A DNA stretch of 64,000 nt from Laccaria trichodermophora (taxonomy: Eukaryota > Basidiomycota > Agaricomycetes > Agaricales > Hydnangiaceae): positions 124,001-188,000 of the forward strand of contig JACTVC010000024.1 in NCBI GenBank assembly GCA_018417955.1. Reading direction: 5' to 3'. Under the pieces are notes generated by a model, which worked only from the letters and a program-made list of their open reading frames with translations, had not been told where the DNA came from and searched no databases. Both the position numbers and the translations under genes were made by a program. Shown piece after piece: positions 45,923-56,562 of this stretch. Within the stretch, counting starts at the first letter, position 1. The number at the start of each line of letters is the position of its first letter.

Positions 45923-46900
45923 TTATGGCAATAACCACATCTGCAGAATATGCATTGGACCACACATTAATACCATATGCTGTAAACTTATTGGGCCCAT
46001 TGGGGTAGCCCTATGACTTATTGGGACAATTGTCATTTCTATTGTTATGGTACTATAGTGACGTCTATGTATACTTGTGGCCTGCCAGCCATTGAGCCCT
46101 TTCATGTATGCGTCCATAAACTTGTGTGAGGGATTAGAAAATCTAATCCAAAGTGTGAGAATGATAAATATGACAAATAGAGTAGAATATTTGCACTGCC
46201 ACATTGTTGTGAGAGGGATACAGTCCAACATGGCAACTACATTCTTCTCAAGCTCATCTTCATGAGATGAAGGGGGGTTCAACTGGTAAATTCTTTTGGC
46301 ATAGCCCCAACATTACTCAATAAAATTGAGCTCACAGTGGAATTTTGGGAGGTAAATGATGTGAAAGCCACAAGTGTTGCATGTGTTTTCGAGAATGGTC
46401 ATAACATTACACTCCGCATGTAACTTTGCCTCTTCAACAAGGCCATGCTCTTCCAAAATGACAGCCATTCCTTTGAAGACGCCAGCATGTGCATGGCCCT
46501 CAGGAAAATAGAGTGGCTGGGGAGACCCATTGAACTTGGCATCTCGCATCCTGATTTTTTCCTTCATGGTCATCCCATCTGGTGAGTAAATGGCACTCCC
46601 TTTATCATCACGCTTCATATATCCATCTCGGTTCTTCCCCAGCTTCATTATTATTCATGCAGTTTTTCTTCCATCAGGGCACTGGAGCCATCCAAACTTT
46701 GTGGTCACTAATTCGCCGACCATCAGGGATGTGCCTTCTCCTTTGGTGTAAGGCTTTGCAGGGCCATCTTTGTGGTACCAACCTTGCTGAGTCCGGTCGT
46801 GAGTGTAAAAAATTGCCTCATCATGATGCCAAGGTATGACAATCTTTCTGTTTGGGCGAGGCCCATATTCCTTTTCATGTTCTGATGTCCAGTTTTCCAT
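45923..46900 (-). pseudogene. DDE transposase with LNxIE motif (Tc1/IS630-like), decayed
   Basis: N part (46,900-46,655) has VIPWHHDEAIFYTHDRTQQG and GEGTSLMVGELVTTKFGW. An in-frame TGA at ~46,654 precedes KLGKNRDGYMKRDDKG (from 46,648), HAGVFKGMAVILEEHGL and HIIYLPKFHCELNFIE at the C end. H-D-E and the LNFIE signature suit the catalytic acids of the IS630/Tc1-like DDE fold. The last part (46,282-45,923, another frame) has NPPSSHEDELEKNVVAMLD and KFMDAYMKGLNGWQA. The true N terminus is cut by an ATTCC-type repeat at 46,945. Frame breaks make it inactive. Confidence 0.75.
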
Positions 46901-46944
46901 TCAGCTCTCAAGCGCTTTCCAGTTTGGTAGGAACTTGTGGTCAC

Positions 46945-47790
46945 AATACCGAGGTCTTAGCAGTGCCCCCCCTATTCCTGCAGGAATCTGGTCATTCCGG
47001 TGGAATTCCAGTGGATTCCAGTGGATTCTGGAATGTTCCCCAGAATGGTCTTCCCTGGAATGGGCAGGAACTGCAATCTGGTTATTTTATTGTTTTGTTA
47101 TGTATTATAGTTTGTTTATTTCCGATGCTCACCAAACACGACCACAATGTTTGTTTGGCAATCAAGTTTACAAACACAGCTGCCTTCTTCCTCCCACCAC
47201 CACCAACTGTCATCACCATCACGCTTCGTGACCAGCAGGGTCCCCTCCAGTGGCCGCCATCTGAATTCGTTGCCCACACCTACCACAATGTGCCACGTCC
47301 ACGTCACTAACTGAACGAGCGCCAACGTGATGGATGCAACAATAACAGCACCAGCACACTACAAAACAACAACCCCAGCACACGAACAACCTGAAACACG
47401 AACACACCAACTCAATGCCCACAAACAATGACATTGCACCCACAAACAATGCTCACCACCCACAAACAATGCTCACTGCCCACAAACAACACCCACCACC
47501 CATTAACAATGCCCACTGCCCATTAACAATGCCCAGTGCCCACAAACAACACCCAGCGTCCACCAAACAACAACGCCCACCTGTCAACATCCCAGCACCC
47601 ACAAACAACACTCAGCACCCATCAACGACACCCAGTGCCCAATGCCCAGCACCCATGGACGACGCCCAGTGCCCACCCACAACAACCACACCTCCCTCAC
47701 CTCACATCGACAACCAAGCGAACATGCCTCCCCCACCTCTCACACCCATGCCAACGCTCACTGGTCCCATCCTTACTTACTATTTCATAG
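46945..47790 (+). mobile_element. ATTCC-type composite fragment (CE7), right end not found
   Basis: Left end AGGTCTTAGCAGTGCCCCCC with GGAATCC-like arrays (to 47,060), a CAAACA-rich patch, then a long block of ACAAACAACACCCA(G/C)C units (47,330-47,700) and a C-rich tail. It interrupts the transposase region. Frames across the ACAAACAAC block are compositional. Confidence 0.5.
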
Positions 47791-48099
47791 TAACTACCTG
47801 AGCCCTGGAACACAACGAGATGGCAGGAATCCCACCTGCTGTCTCGTTTGTTTGCCTGGCTTACATCCCCCTTGTACATACTTAGAATCAAAACAAGGTG
47901 GTGTTTTCATGCTGCCTCTTACTTTGAAATTTTGATTAATTACCCAAAATAGACATTTGAAAGAAACCCTCAACCCTAGCTGTGTGTTTAAGTTCCCACA
48001 TCTTTCTTCCCTTCCCCCTTCATCTTGCTTACTGTCCCCTTTGTTCTTGCAGTCCCACTTGGCTCTTATATCTTCTAATCTTGCTGTCTACTGCTATGA

Positions 48100-49643
48100 G
48101 TGCAAGAGAACTTTGATCTTTACAAGCTGGGGTGAATTCTCCCCCCAAACGAGGCTGGAAACATGGCCAATCCAATACTGAGGCAACAAACACCAAGCGT
48201 GCCAAGGCCACCACCAAGAGTGATGTTGAGGGGAGTGGTGAGGAAGAACCAGAGACTGGAAAGGGCACCACAAAGGGAAAGAGCAGTGGTAAGAAGGGGA
48301 AAAAAGCAAGGTGAGTGCTTGCATACTAACTATTCTATTCAGAATGACAGGTGCCCAGCGAGCAGCCAGAGACAAGGCTGAGAATGATAAGGGTGTCCCA
48401 GCCCAGCTGACACTGTGAGCTCTTTTATCTTTATTTGATTATTTCTAATGTGATGTAGATAGGGTTGAGTGAGCTCTTGAAGCTGCTGGTACTTCTGTTG
48501 CACCCCCAAAGCGTACTGGCAAATTATCCACCCCTTCCTTCCTTCCTCCTGCTCCCCCCCTTTCAAGCAGCCATTCTCATATCAATTGTGAGCCAGAAGT
48601 TACTGCTGGACATGAAGAAGTAAGTGGTGAGGAGAGCAATGAGGAAGATGGAGATGAGGTTGATGAGGTTGATGAGGGTAGTGATGGGAAAGATATCCGA
48701 TTTGGCCCACCAAGAGGTCGTCATCAGGCCAAGTCTGGTTCTGGTCGTGAGGAGCCCTTGGCCAAGGGTAATATTTTATTTTATGTTTCAATCTTTTATT
48801 TATTTATTATGATCTATTCATAGATATTGATCTTTCCAATTTGGCACCTCCTGAGACAGAAGTCCCTGCTAATGGGTCTTCCCGTTCTACTGGGGGTATT
48901 TTGTGTGGGCATGCTGTTGGAAATTCATTCAATATAGGTGACTCCATTTATCATGTGCCACAAGAGGTCAGACCCCTTTCTAATGGTTGCCTTAATATCA
49001 CAATCATCCAACAACCTCCTTCTAATGTTGTTATTGACAATGCCACCTCACATCTAAATATCAAGTCCCCCTGTTTTGAGACATTGGGCCCACTTCTGAA
49101 AAAGGTGGCCAAGAGCTATTCCCTTGTTTGCAGTAAGTGTTTGATTAATAAATATACAAAGTTTAATAACGCTTCATCTCAGATCACAATTATCATGTCT
49201 ATATTTTGGATAAGAAGCAGTGGTCCATCATGGGCCGTTACAATGCAGTAGTTGAGGATGATGAGGATGCTATTTGGGAGGAGGATGACATTGGTAAAGT
49301 TACACATATTCTTCTGGTATGTTTTATTGGCTATTCTTGGTTTAAATTTTATTTAAATTATGTCTAGGAAAATGACCACAAGCAAATGGTCGCTTCTGCA
49401 ATTCCACCATCGTTTCATCAGTGCTCTGTCTCTCTAGGCTCTTATTCAGGATCTGTTCCTTGCTCTTTGTCTGTTGCTTCTGATTCTCGTGGACAGTCTC
49501 AAGCATCATCTGTTAGTATTTGTATTAGTGCAACAATGGCCAAAATTTCGGATGTAATTTTGACATGGACCAGACAACCCCCGATGGAATACCTTGATGT
49601 CCGAAATTCTAGACTACAAAACTTTGTAGTGTCTGCTTTTTAG
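48100..49643 (+). CDS. unknown acidic, probably nuclear protein; five or six exons
   Basis: Phase-consistent exons are visible: ~48,100-48,310 (KRGWKHGQSNTEATNTKRAK, then Gly/Lys/Glu-rich), 48,343-48,415 (MTGAQRAARDKAENDKG), ~48,465-48,768 (SVAPPKRTGK, then Glu/Asp-rich), ~48,825-49,131 (DLSNLAPPETEVPANGSS), ~49,184-49,292 (DKKQWSIMGRYNAVVEDDED), and 49,368 onward. The last frame runs through the element's right TIR to a stop at 49,643. The start codon is unclear. Composition suggests a DNA-associated accessory protein of the element. Not recognised. Confidence 0.45.
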
Positions 49644-50643
49644 ACTACACAATTTTGTAATGACCAGTTGAACTCAGGCAGAACTCTCTCAATTCTTAAC
49701 CAATTTGGATGTTCTTGGGCTCATTTTGACAGGTAAACCTGTGGGGCTGTGGGTACGGGTACTCTACAGGTCATGTATGGGCCACTTGTCTGATATTTAT
49801 AGGTTTTTTAGTGTCCTTGATCATGGATGAGTATATGAGTTCATGGGTCTATGGTTGAAGGAGTGAAAAGGGTGGACATTTTGCCATTGCTGTATCCTTG
49901 GTTTACTATGTATAAGTATATATATGTTCATGGAGATATGGTTCAAGGAGTGAGAATGACATAGTTCAATCTTAAAACTAAGTGAAATACCGGAATGTCA
50001 AATTGTCCATCCTTTTCACTCCTTCAATGATAGTCCCATGAACCTATGTACTTATTCATAGTGAAGGACACTACAAATTATATGTCAGAAAAGTGGGCTA
50101 CAAACTTTCAAGTTTGGGAGACCAGACATCAATGAATAAGTACATATGTTCATGGGGATGTATGGTTGAAGAGGTGACACAGACAGTGAAAGCAATGGTA
50201 AAATGCCCACCATTATCACTTCTTCAACTATGGCACCCTGAATCTATGTACTTATTCATAATAAACCAATGATACATGGCAAATGTCCACCCTTCTCACT
50301 CCTTCAACTGTAGACCCATGAACCCATATACTCATCCATGATCAAGGACACTAAAAAACCTATAAATATCAGACAAGTGGCCCATACATGACCTGTGGAG
50401 TACCCATACCCACAGCCCCACAGGCTTACCTGTCAAAACGAGCCCAAGAACATCCAATTCGGGTAAGAATTGAGAGAGTTCTGCCTGAGTTCAACTGGTC
50501 ATTACAAAATTGTGTAGTCTAAAAAGCAGACACTACAAAGTTTTGTAGTCTAGAATTTCGGACATCAAGGTATTCCATTGGGGGTTGTCTGGTCCATGTC
50601 AAAATTACATCCGAAATTTTGGCCATTGTTGCACTAATACAAA
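49521..50643. repeat. 1.12-kb imperfect palindrome
   Basis: The outer ~80 bp on each side are the TIR of the 4.2-kb element in opposite orientation. Inside are GAATTTCGGACATCAAGG / CCTTGATGTCCGAAATTC and long matching arms with CTACAAAACTTTGTAGTGTC, CTGTGGGGCTGTGGGTACGG and GATCATGGATGAGTATATGA. The centre is near 50,080. The arms show scattered differences. The right half leads into 60-bp minisatellite units and is then cut at ~50,773. Confidence 0.75.
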
Positions 50644-50773
50644 TCCGGATGTTTTTTCAGCCGTATTTTCGGATCAGTGACTTTCACCAAGTTAATCACA
50701 AATCTGGACATTTTTTTGGCTGCATTTTTGGGGCAATGACATTCAGCATGTTAAATACAAATCCAGATGTTCA

Positions 50774-52235
50774 CGTCCATGGAGCTCTAGCTGGTGGCCC
50801 ATGGATGTAATGGACCAATGGGCTTAACAAATGGTGTGGCCCATGGGTCCAACAGCAACAATGGGTGTCCGCAGATGTAACGGAGTGGTAGGTAATCCGT
50901 TGGTCCACAGATAAAAGAATTGCTGGTCCGCAGGGGTAACAGAACAAGAGCAGGTCTGTGGATGAGAGTGCAGCCCATGGGTGTAATGGAACAAGAGCTT
51001 GCCTGTGGATGTAACAGCACAATTGCTGGTCCACAGGTGTAATGGAATAACGCTCTGTGAATGTAAAGGCACAATTGTTGGTCCATTTTGCAGGCCAGCT
51101 GCAAACGTGGCCCATGGGTGGGGGCTGATAGAAGAGGGCTTATTGTTTACAGACCAGCAGGTGGTCCGTGGGTCTCCACAGATGGAACAGAGCAGTAGGT
51201 AATCCATCGGTCTGTGGATCAAAGAATTGTTGGTCCACAGGGGTAACAGAACAAGAGCAGGTCTGCAGATGAGAGCACAGCCCACAGGTGTAATGGAACA
51301 AGAGCTCATCCATGGATGTAATGGCACTATTGCTGGTCCATGGGTGTAACGGAATAACGGTCTGTGAATGTAAAGGCACAATTGTTGGTCCATTTTGCAG
51401 GCCAGCTGCAAACGTGGCCCACGGGTGGGGGGCTGATGGAAGAGGGCCAATTGGTCAAGGAGCAGCAGGTGGTCTGTGGGTGGCCACAGGTGTGACAGAG
51501 CAGCAGGTAATCCATGGGTGTAATCAGAGACCTGTGGGGGAGCCACAAATGGTCTGTGGCTGTAATTGGAAACCCACAGGCCAAACAGAAGAAGGTTATG
51601 CAGGTCTAAGGGAAGAAGAGCTGGACATCGTGGGTGTAACAGAATAAGATACCACGGGTGTAATAGACCTATTGTCAACCCATGGGGTAACAGAACATCA
51701 TCTGGCCTGTCTGGCAACCCACAGGGCTAACAGAACAAGAGCTGCCCTGTGGGGGTAATGAACAACAGCCAGCCCAAGGGTGTAATGGATTAATTGTTGA
51801 TCTGCGGGGGTAACGGAACATGATCTGGCCTGCGTGGCGACCTGCAGGGGTAACAGAACACAAGCTACCCCGTGGGGGTAACTGCACAATAGCCAACCCA
51901 CAGGTGTAATTGCACAATTGTGTGGCCATGGGTCCAATGGAACAGGAGCAGACCCACGGGTTTACTGGACCAAAGCCCACACCCACAAAATTCAATGAAC
52001 TATAGCTTATATCATGGCATGGGCCCAACTTACAAGCCATAGCATTGAAATTTTACCATTGGGCCCAACCTGTTCCCTTAACAAATACCTTACATTAGGC
52101 CCAACCATCAACCATAGCTTATTAATTGGGCCATTGGGCCCAACCATCTCCCTTAACGATTTCCCTTCATTGGGCCCAACTATCAATGGTACCTTAATAC
52201 CGTCATATATCAATAGCCAAAATGACCCCCATTTA
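50774..52235. repeat. GGGCCCA-type repeat block
   Basis: Dense units such as GGCCCATGGGTG(T)TAATGGA, CCACAGGTGTAATGGAAC and GGGGTAACAGAACAAGAGC. A ~310-bp unit is duplicated (50,935-51,150 versus 51,245-51,460, both with TTTTGCAGGCCAGCTGCAAA). From 52,020 the motif becomes TTGGGCCCAACC with ATTCCCTTAAC spacers. Frames of up to 297 codons here are made of repeats and are not genes. Confidence 0.75.
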
Positions 52236-52240
52236 CAATA

Positions 52241-53953
52241 CTTATCACTCCTCCACCTATTCCTACCAGACTCTGGGAGTCCGGTAGGATTCCTACTGGA
52301 TTTCAACATTCTTTCCAAAAAAGCATTTTCACATTCCCCTCCTACTGGACTCCAACTGGACTCCAATTGAACTTAAACAAAATGAATGCAATGTTTCAGA
52401 GATGGGATTCCCACTGGATTCCTACTGGAGTAACCACTTTCTACCTTATGCCACCTTAAAAGTTCATACAAACCTAATATTTGAACATAGAATATTATAT
52501 TGATAACTATAGACATAATTATATACAAAAAGTATTTTACTGATCTAATGTGGTGAGGAAGGGAGAGGACAGGGAAGGGGGTAGAAGGAAATGGGGGTGG
52601 ACAGGGAAAGGACAGGGAAAAGGGAAGAGTAGGGACAGGGAAAAGGAAGGGGGAAGGGACAGGGGGGGGGCAGGGACAGGGGGGGAAGGGTTAGAGGGAC
52701 AGGGGGAGGGGAAAGGAATGGGGTACATGGAAATGGGGGAAAGGGAGAGGGAAAGGGGATAGGGAAAGGGAGAGGGAAAGGGAATAGGGAAGGGGGGAGG
52801 GAAGGGGTACAGGGAAGGGGGAAGGACAATGCTCACCATTGTGGGCACTCATTGGCATGGGCGCTTGACATCTTCGTGTCGTCGCCGTCGTTTATTGGTG
52901 GTCTGGGTGCTTGACGTGGTGGGTGCTTAACGTGGTGGGTGCTCGTCGTGGTGGGTGCTCGTCGTGGTGGGTGCTCGTCGTGGTGGGTGCTCATTGTCTT
53001 CATGCTGTCGTCGTCGTGTGATGGGGGTCGTTAACGGGGTTGGATGGGCAATCATCGTCGTGGGTGGTTGTCATTGTGGGTGGTTGACGTCGTGGGCGGT
53101 CGTTGTCATCGTTAACGGGGTGGGTTGGGATGGAAGAGGGGGGGGGCGCACTCACTTTTGTATGACGACGAACGACGACAATGTCGTCGTTCGTCGTTTG
53201 GTTGCCACGTCGCTGATAGCAACATGGCACTCTCTCGGTCGTCCCTTGTCATCCGTTTTCATTGCCTTTGTTCGTGACATGTCGTTCTTGATGCTGGTGG
53301 TGGCCATGGGTGATCGTGGTGACGTGGCGTTGGCCAGTGGGCATCGTGGATGGTGTACGGTGGCGGCTATGGGCGGTTGTGAGTGGTGGCGGCGACTGGT
53401 GGTGGTGGTGGTGACGAGGCGGCACAGGTGTGGGTAGTGGTGAGAAAAGAGAGGTTTTGCGTTGTTGTTTACCATTGGCGTGAAATTCTCACTCACGGAA
53501 TTTGCCGATATCCTTTCTAGGAAAGCAGGTGGCCAGTTGGTATGTAGAGCATATATTATGTACCTATAGTAAAGCCATTGTGGTGCAGCTGGTTAAGCAC
53601 TACTACTGTACCAGTGCCCAAGAAGTCAAGGGTTCAATTCCATCAGATTGTGCTTTTTTTTACATTATATAATAATAACAACAACAGTGACAAACTCCTT
53701 GTACCTGGACATTCCTACTGGACTCCTACTGGATTCCTACTGGACTAATCCTACTGGACTCCACCATACCCATTCCTTAGGAATCCGCAATTCCTTGTGA
53801 TTTGGGACCATTCCAGTAGGAATTTACTAGGACTCCACTGGGACTGGGACACAAAATTTGTATGGTGATCAGCCAACATAAAAATTGTCCCAGTCCTAGT
53901 CCAGTCCAGTAGGAATCCAGGAGTCCAGTAGGAATAGGTGGAGGAGTGTAAAG
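52241..53953 (-). mobile_element. composite element, CTACTGGA type (CE4)
   Basis: The left end TTATCACTCCTCCACCTATT and right end AATAGGTGGAGGAGTGTAAA are inverted. Both subterminal zones carry CCTACTGGATTCC/GGAATCCAGTAGG units. In order: TIR, polypurine tract (52,545-52,830), GTGGTGGGTGCTCGTCG-rich CpG block (52,860-53,440), tRNA-like segment (53,573-53,661), TIR. The same order as CE2. It is nested in the GGGCCCA block, which resumes at 53,955-54,140. Confidence 0.75.
53573..53661 (+). ncRNA. tRNA-like, SINE-type Pol III promoter segment
   Basis: AAAGCCATTG, A box TGGTGCAGCTGG (53,581-53,592), 38 nt later a perfect B box GGTTCAATTCC (53,631-53,641), then a T8 terminator (53,654-53,661). 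Box spacing is right for internal Pol III promotion. The arms do not fold as a standard tRNA. Confidence 0.65.
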
Positions 53954-53954
53954 A

Positions 53955-54810
53955 GCTCCCCATTTAAGCCATGTGGCCAATCTATAAACCCTTAGCTTGG
54001 ACTGTGGCACCATCGTTGGGCCCAACAATCAAATATACATATTGTCATGTTGTTGGGCCAATGTATAGTATCATAATGTCTTTTGTAATTGGGCCCATTG
54101 GGGTAGCCCTATGACTTATTGGGACAATTGTCAATTTCTATTGTTATGGTTCTATAGTGTATCTACTGAATGCCCTGGGCAGCAAGGAAGTATAAGGGTC
54201 ATTGTGTTCTTCTGGAAACCCTCATGGACGACCTTGAGAAGGCTAACATGGCTTAACAATAGGCTCCAGACATAACTAATATACCTCAACAGCCTATAAT
54301 ACTGTTTCTTACCGTATGTACTATTGTATTTTGGGATCTCCTTCATGGAATCATCATATTTTGCTTTGAAATTTTGTAAATACATTCCACACACTATTTT
54401 GAACAAAAGTATGCAACCTGATTTTTGATTCCCTTTATTTTCCTTACTATACTCGATGTTTTGTTTAGAAAATATGAATTAGGAAGGTGAAAGTCACAGA
54501 AAAGTAACATCATGTGACATTGGTGGAGTATGGATGTCCCATACCTTAGGCTTTGTTGAGGATGTTGGAGGCCTGGAGCTCAAATGCATGGACCTCAGTG
54601 CGAAGGTTCTGGGTTTGTGATTCCCAAAGCACTGCCAGGAGAAGCAGCTCATTTGCTGTAGTTGGCACGATAGCCAATGCCGCTGCTGTGTTGTTGATGG
54701 GAATGGAGTTTTGCTGGACAGTACAGGTGGTAGTGGTAGGCATGGAATCAGCAGCAGTAGTGGGAGTGGGGGTGGTGAGGAAGGCAAAGTTGGGTCTTTT
54801 TGAGGGCAGC
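53955..54810. other. end of GGGCCCA block, then sequence without a supported gene
   Basis: GTTGGGCCCAACAA and TTGGGCCCATTGGGGTAGCC (54,085-54,110) with the following ~50 bp recur at 45,985-46,055. The short minus frame at 54,406-54,152 has no motif. The frame at 54,553-54,963 reads into an element end and is unconvincing. Confidence 0.45.
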
Positions 54811-54818
54811 AACCAGTA

Positions 54819-56389
54819 CTTTATTGTGCCCTACCCATTCCTGTCGGACTCCGGTCATTCCTGCGGATTCTGGTGGAATGGGACAGGACTCCAGCGGAAT
54901 CTGCAGGAATGGGACTGGAATCCAGTGGAATCCAGTGGAGTCCAGCAGATTCTGCTGGAATAAGATCACAATCCACCATAAATAGATACAACAGATACAA
55001 TTTTTCTCGTTTCTACATACATTTACACTAGTATACACTTCTGCACACTTCTCTTTACTGTGGTACACTAATATACACTTCTGCACACACTAAGATTGTG
55101 GATCAGCACTGAGCTAGAGGTCAGGTGACTTAATCTGCATTGATTCAACTCCTCAATACTCAGAATTTCTTATAAAATTCACACCTAGTCAAGTCATACA
55201 TTTCAATAGATCAAATTTTAATGTATTTTATTAATGACATGAGTCTATTTTACTACATACAGTACATATCAAAGAGGACAAGGAAGAGGGGATGGATAAG
55301 GAGGTAGGGACAAGGAAATGAGGAGGGACAGGGAAGGGGGCAAGGAAAAGGAAGGGGGCAGGGACAATGAAATGGGGAAGGGGGTAGCGACATGGAAATG
55401 GGGAGGGACAGGGAAGGGATGGTAGAGGAAGGGGGAAGGGAGCAAGGGGGAGGGACAAGGAATGGGGGAGGAAGGGTTAATGGACAAGGAATGGGGGAGG
55501 AAAGGTGAATGGAGGGACAACTCGTCGTCAGGCAGAGGCATGGACGTTGTCGCATTTGCGTGGACACGTTGTCCCATTGTCATGGGCGCTGGGCGTCGTT
55601 TCGTGGGTGCTGGCGGTGTACATGGGTGCTGTTTCGTGCCCATGGGGTGTTGTTTTGCGTCCATTGGTGGTGTACGTGGATGCTGGGCTTCGTGTTGTGG
55701 GTGGCATGTTGTTTTCATGGGCAGTGGGGAGTTTTCGTGGACGGGGTGTGCCGTTGTGCACTGTTGTGGGTGCTGGCCACTGTGGGATGTTCTCGTTGTC
55801 TTGGGTTGGCCGTTGTGTAGAAAGCGTATGCGTGGGGGCCTCGAGACCTGTTGCCGTCGATTGGGTGCCACGTCGCTGACTGCGATGTGGCACCTGGTTT
55901 TCGTGTTGAGAGACGAGGGAGGAGAGGGGGTTGTGGGTGCTTACCTGGTTCATGTGCCGTGGTGACGTGGCACAGCGTTGTCGTGTTGGGGACGTTGCTG
56001 GATCTCGGGTGAGTGGCATGATGGTCGATGTGAGCCCCCTCACGTCGCTTAGCCCATGGTGGGCACTCACAATGTGAGGAGGGCGGTTATGTGGAGCGAC
56101 GACAGTGGTGGTGGGAGGAGAGATGGTTGTGTTTGGACGAGCATGAAAGCCGTTGCCAAACAAACAATTGTTTGGCAATGGGCTTGTGCCAAACAAACCG
56201 GATTCCGGATTTGCCAATCCGGGGACCATTCCGGTCACAATTCCGGAATGCTGAAATTCCACTGGAATGGTAAAGCACTGGAATGAAGAAAATAGCAGGC
56301 CTCCCTGCTAAATTTCATTCCTCCAGAATCCACCAGAATCCACAGGAATGACTGGAATCCTGCAGGAATTAGGGGGGCACTGATAAGAC
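54819..56389 (-). mobile_element. composite element, ATTCC type (CE5), inverted relative of CE1
   Basis: Left end CTTTATTGTGCCCTACCCAT with ATTCC arrays; right end ATTAGGGGGGCACTGATAAG. Between them: the A+T-rich block that is the reverse complement of 6,865-7,045 (shared GATTGTGGATCAGCACTGAG region), a polypurine tract (55,268-55,500), a GTTGTCG/GGTGCT-rich CpG block (55,510-56,110), and a CAAACAAACAATTGTTTGG palindromic patch (~56,155-56,200). Open frames of up to 244 codons in the CpG block occur on both strands and are compositional. Confidence 0.7.
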
Positions 56390-56562
56390 CTCACAGCAAC
56401 AGCTCCTTCAAGGATTTCAAGGTGAGTGGTGGTTCTGGTTGAATGGTGTGCATGTGGAATTTACTGTTGTTTCATTTCATGTGGATGACAGCCTGGCCCA
56501 CTGACCCCCTGAGATAACATCAGCATTGGAATCTGGAATATCTCCCATGATTTGAAGGTCCC

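Larger units (their letters stand above)
45409..49600. mobile_element. 4.2-kb TIR element with DDE transposase and acidic-protein gene
   Basis: The left end (ACATCAATGTATTCC, then TTGTCTGGTCCATGTC) and right end (GACATGGACCAGACAA, GGAATACCTTGATGT) are inverted over ~115 bp. Inside: a 60-bp minisatellite, a decayed minus-strand transposase, an inserted ATTCC-type fragment (46,945-47,760), and a plus-strand multi-exon gene. No clean duplication was found at the ends. Confidence 0.6.

Noticed and set aside
50824..51717. 297-aa minus frame
   Set aside because: Translation of the GGGCCCA/GGTGTAATGGA repeats; the peptide repeats with the DNA.
14698..53661. True tRNA genes at the three A-box/B-box segments
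   Set aside because: Box spacing fits, but acceptor and anticodon stems do not pair and the segments sit inside repeats; treated as tRNA-derived.
55269..56262. 200- and 244-aa minus frames and 167-aa plus frame
   Set aside because: Compositional frames in the purine and CpG blocks of CE5.
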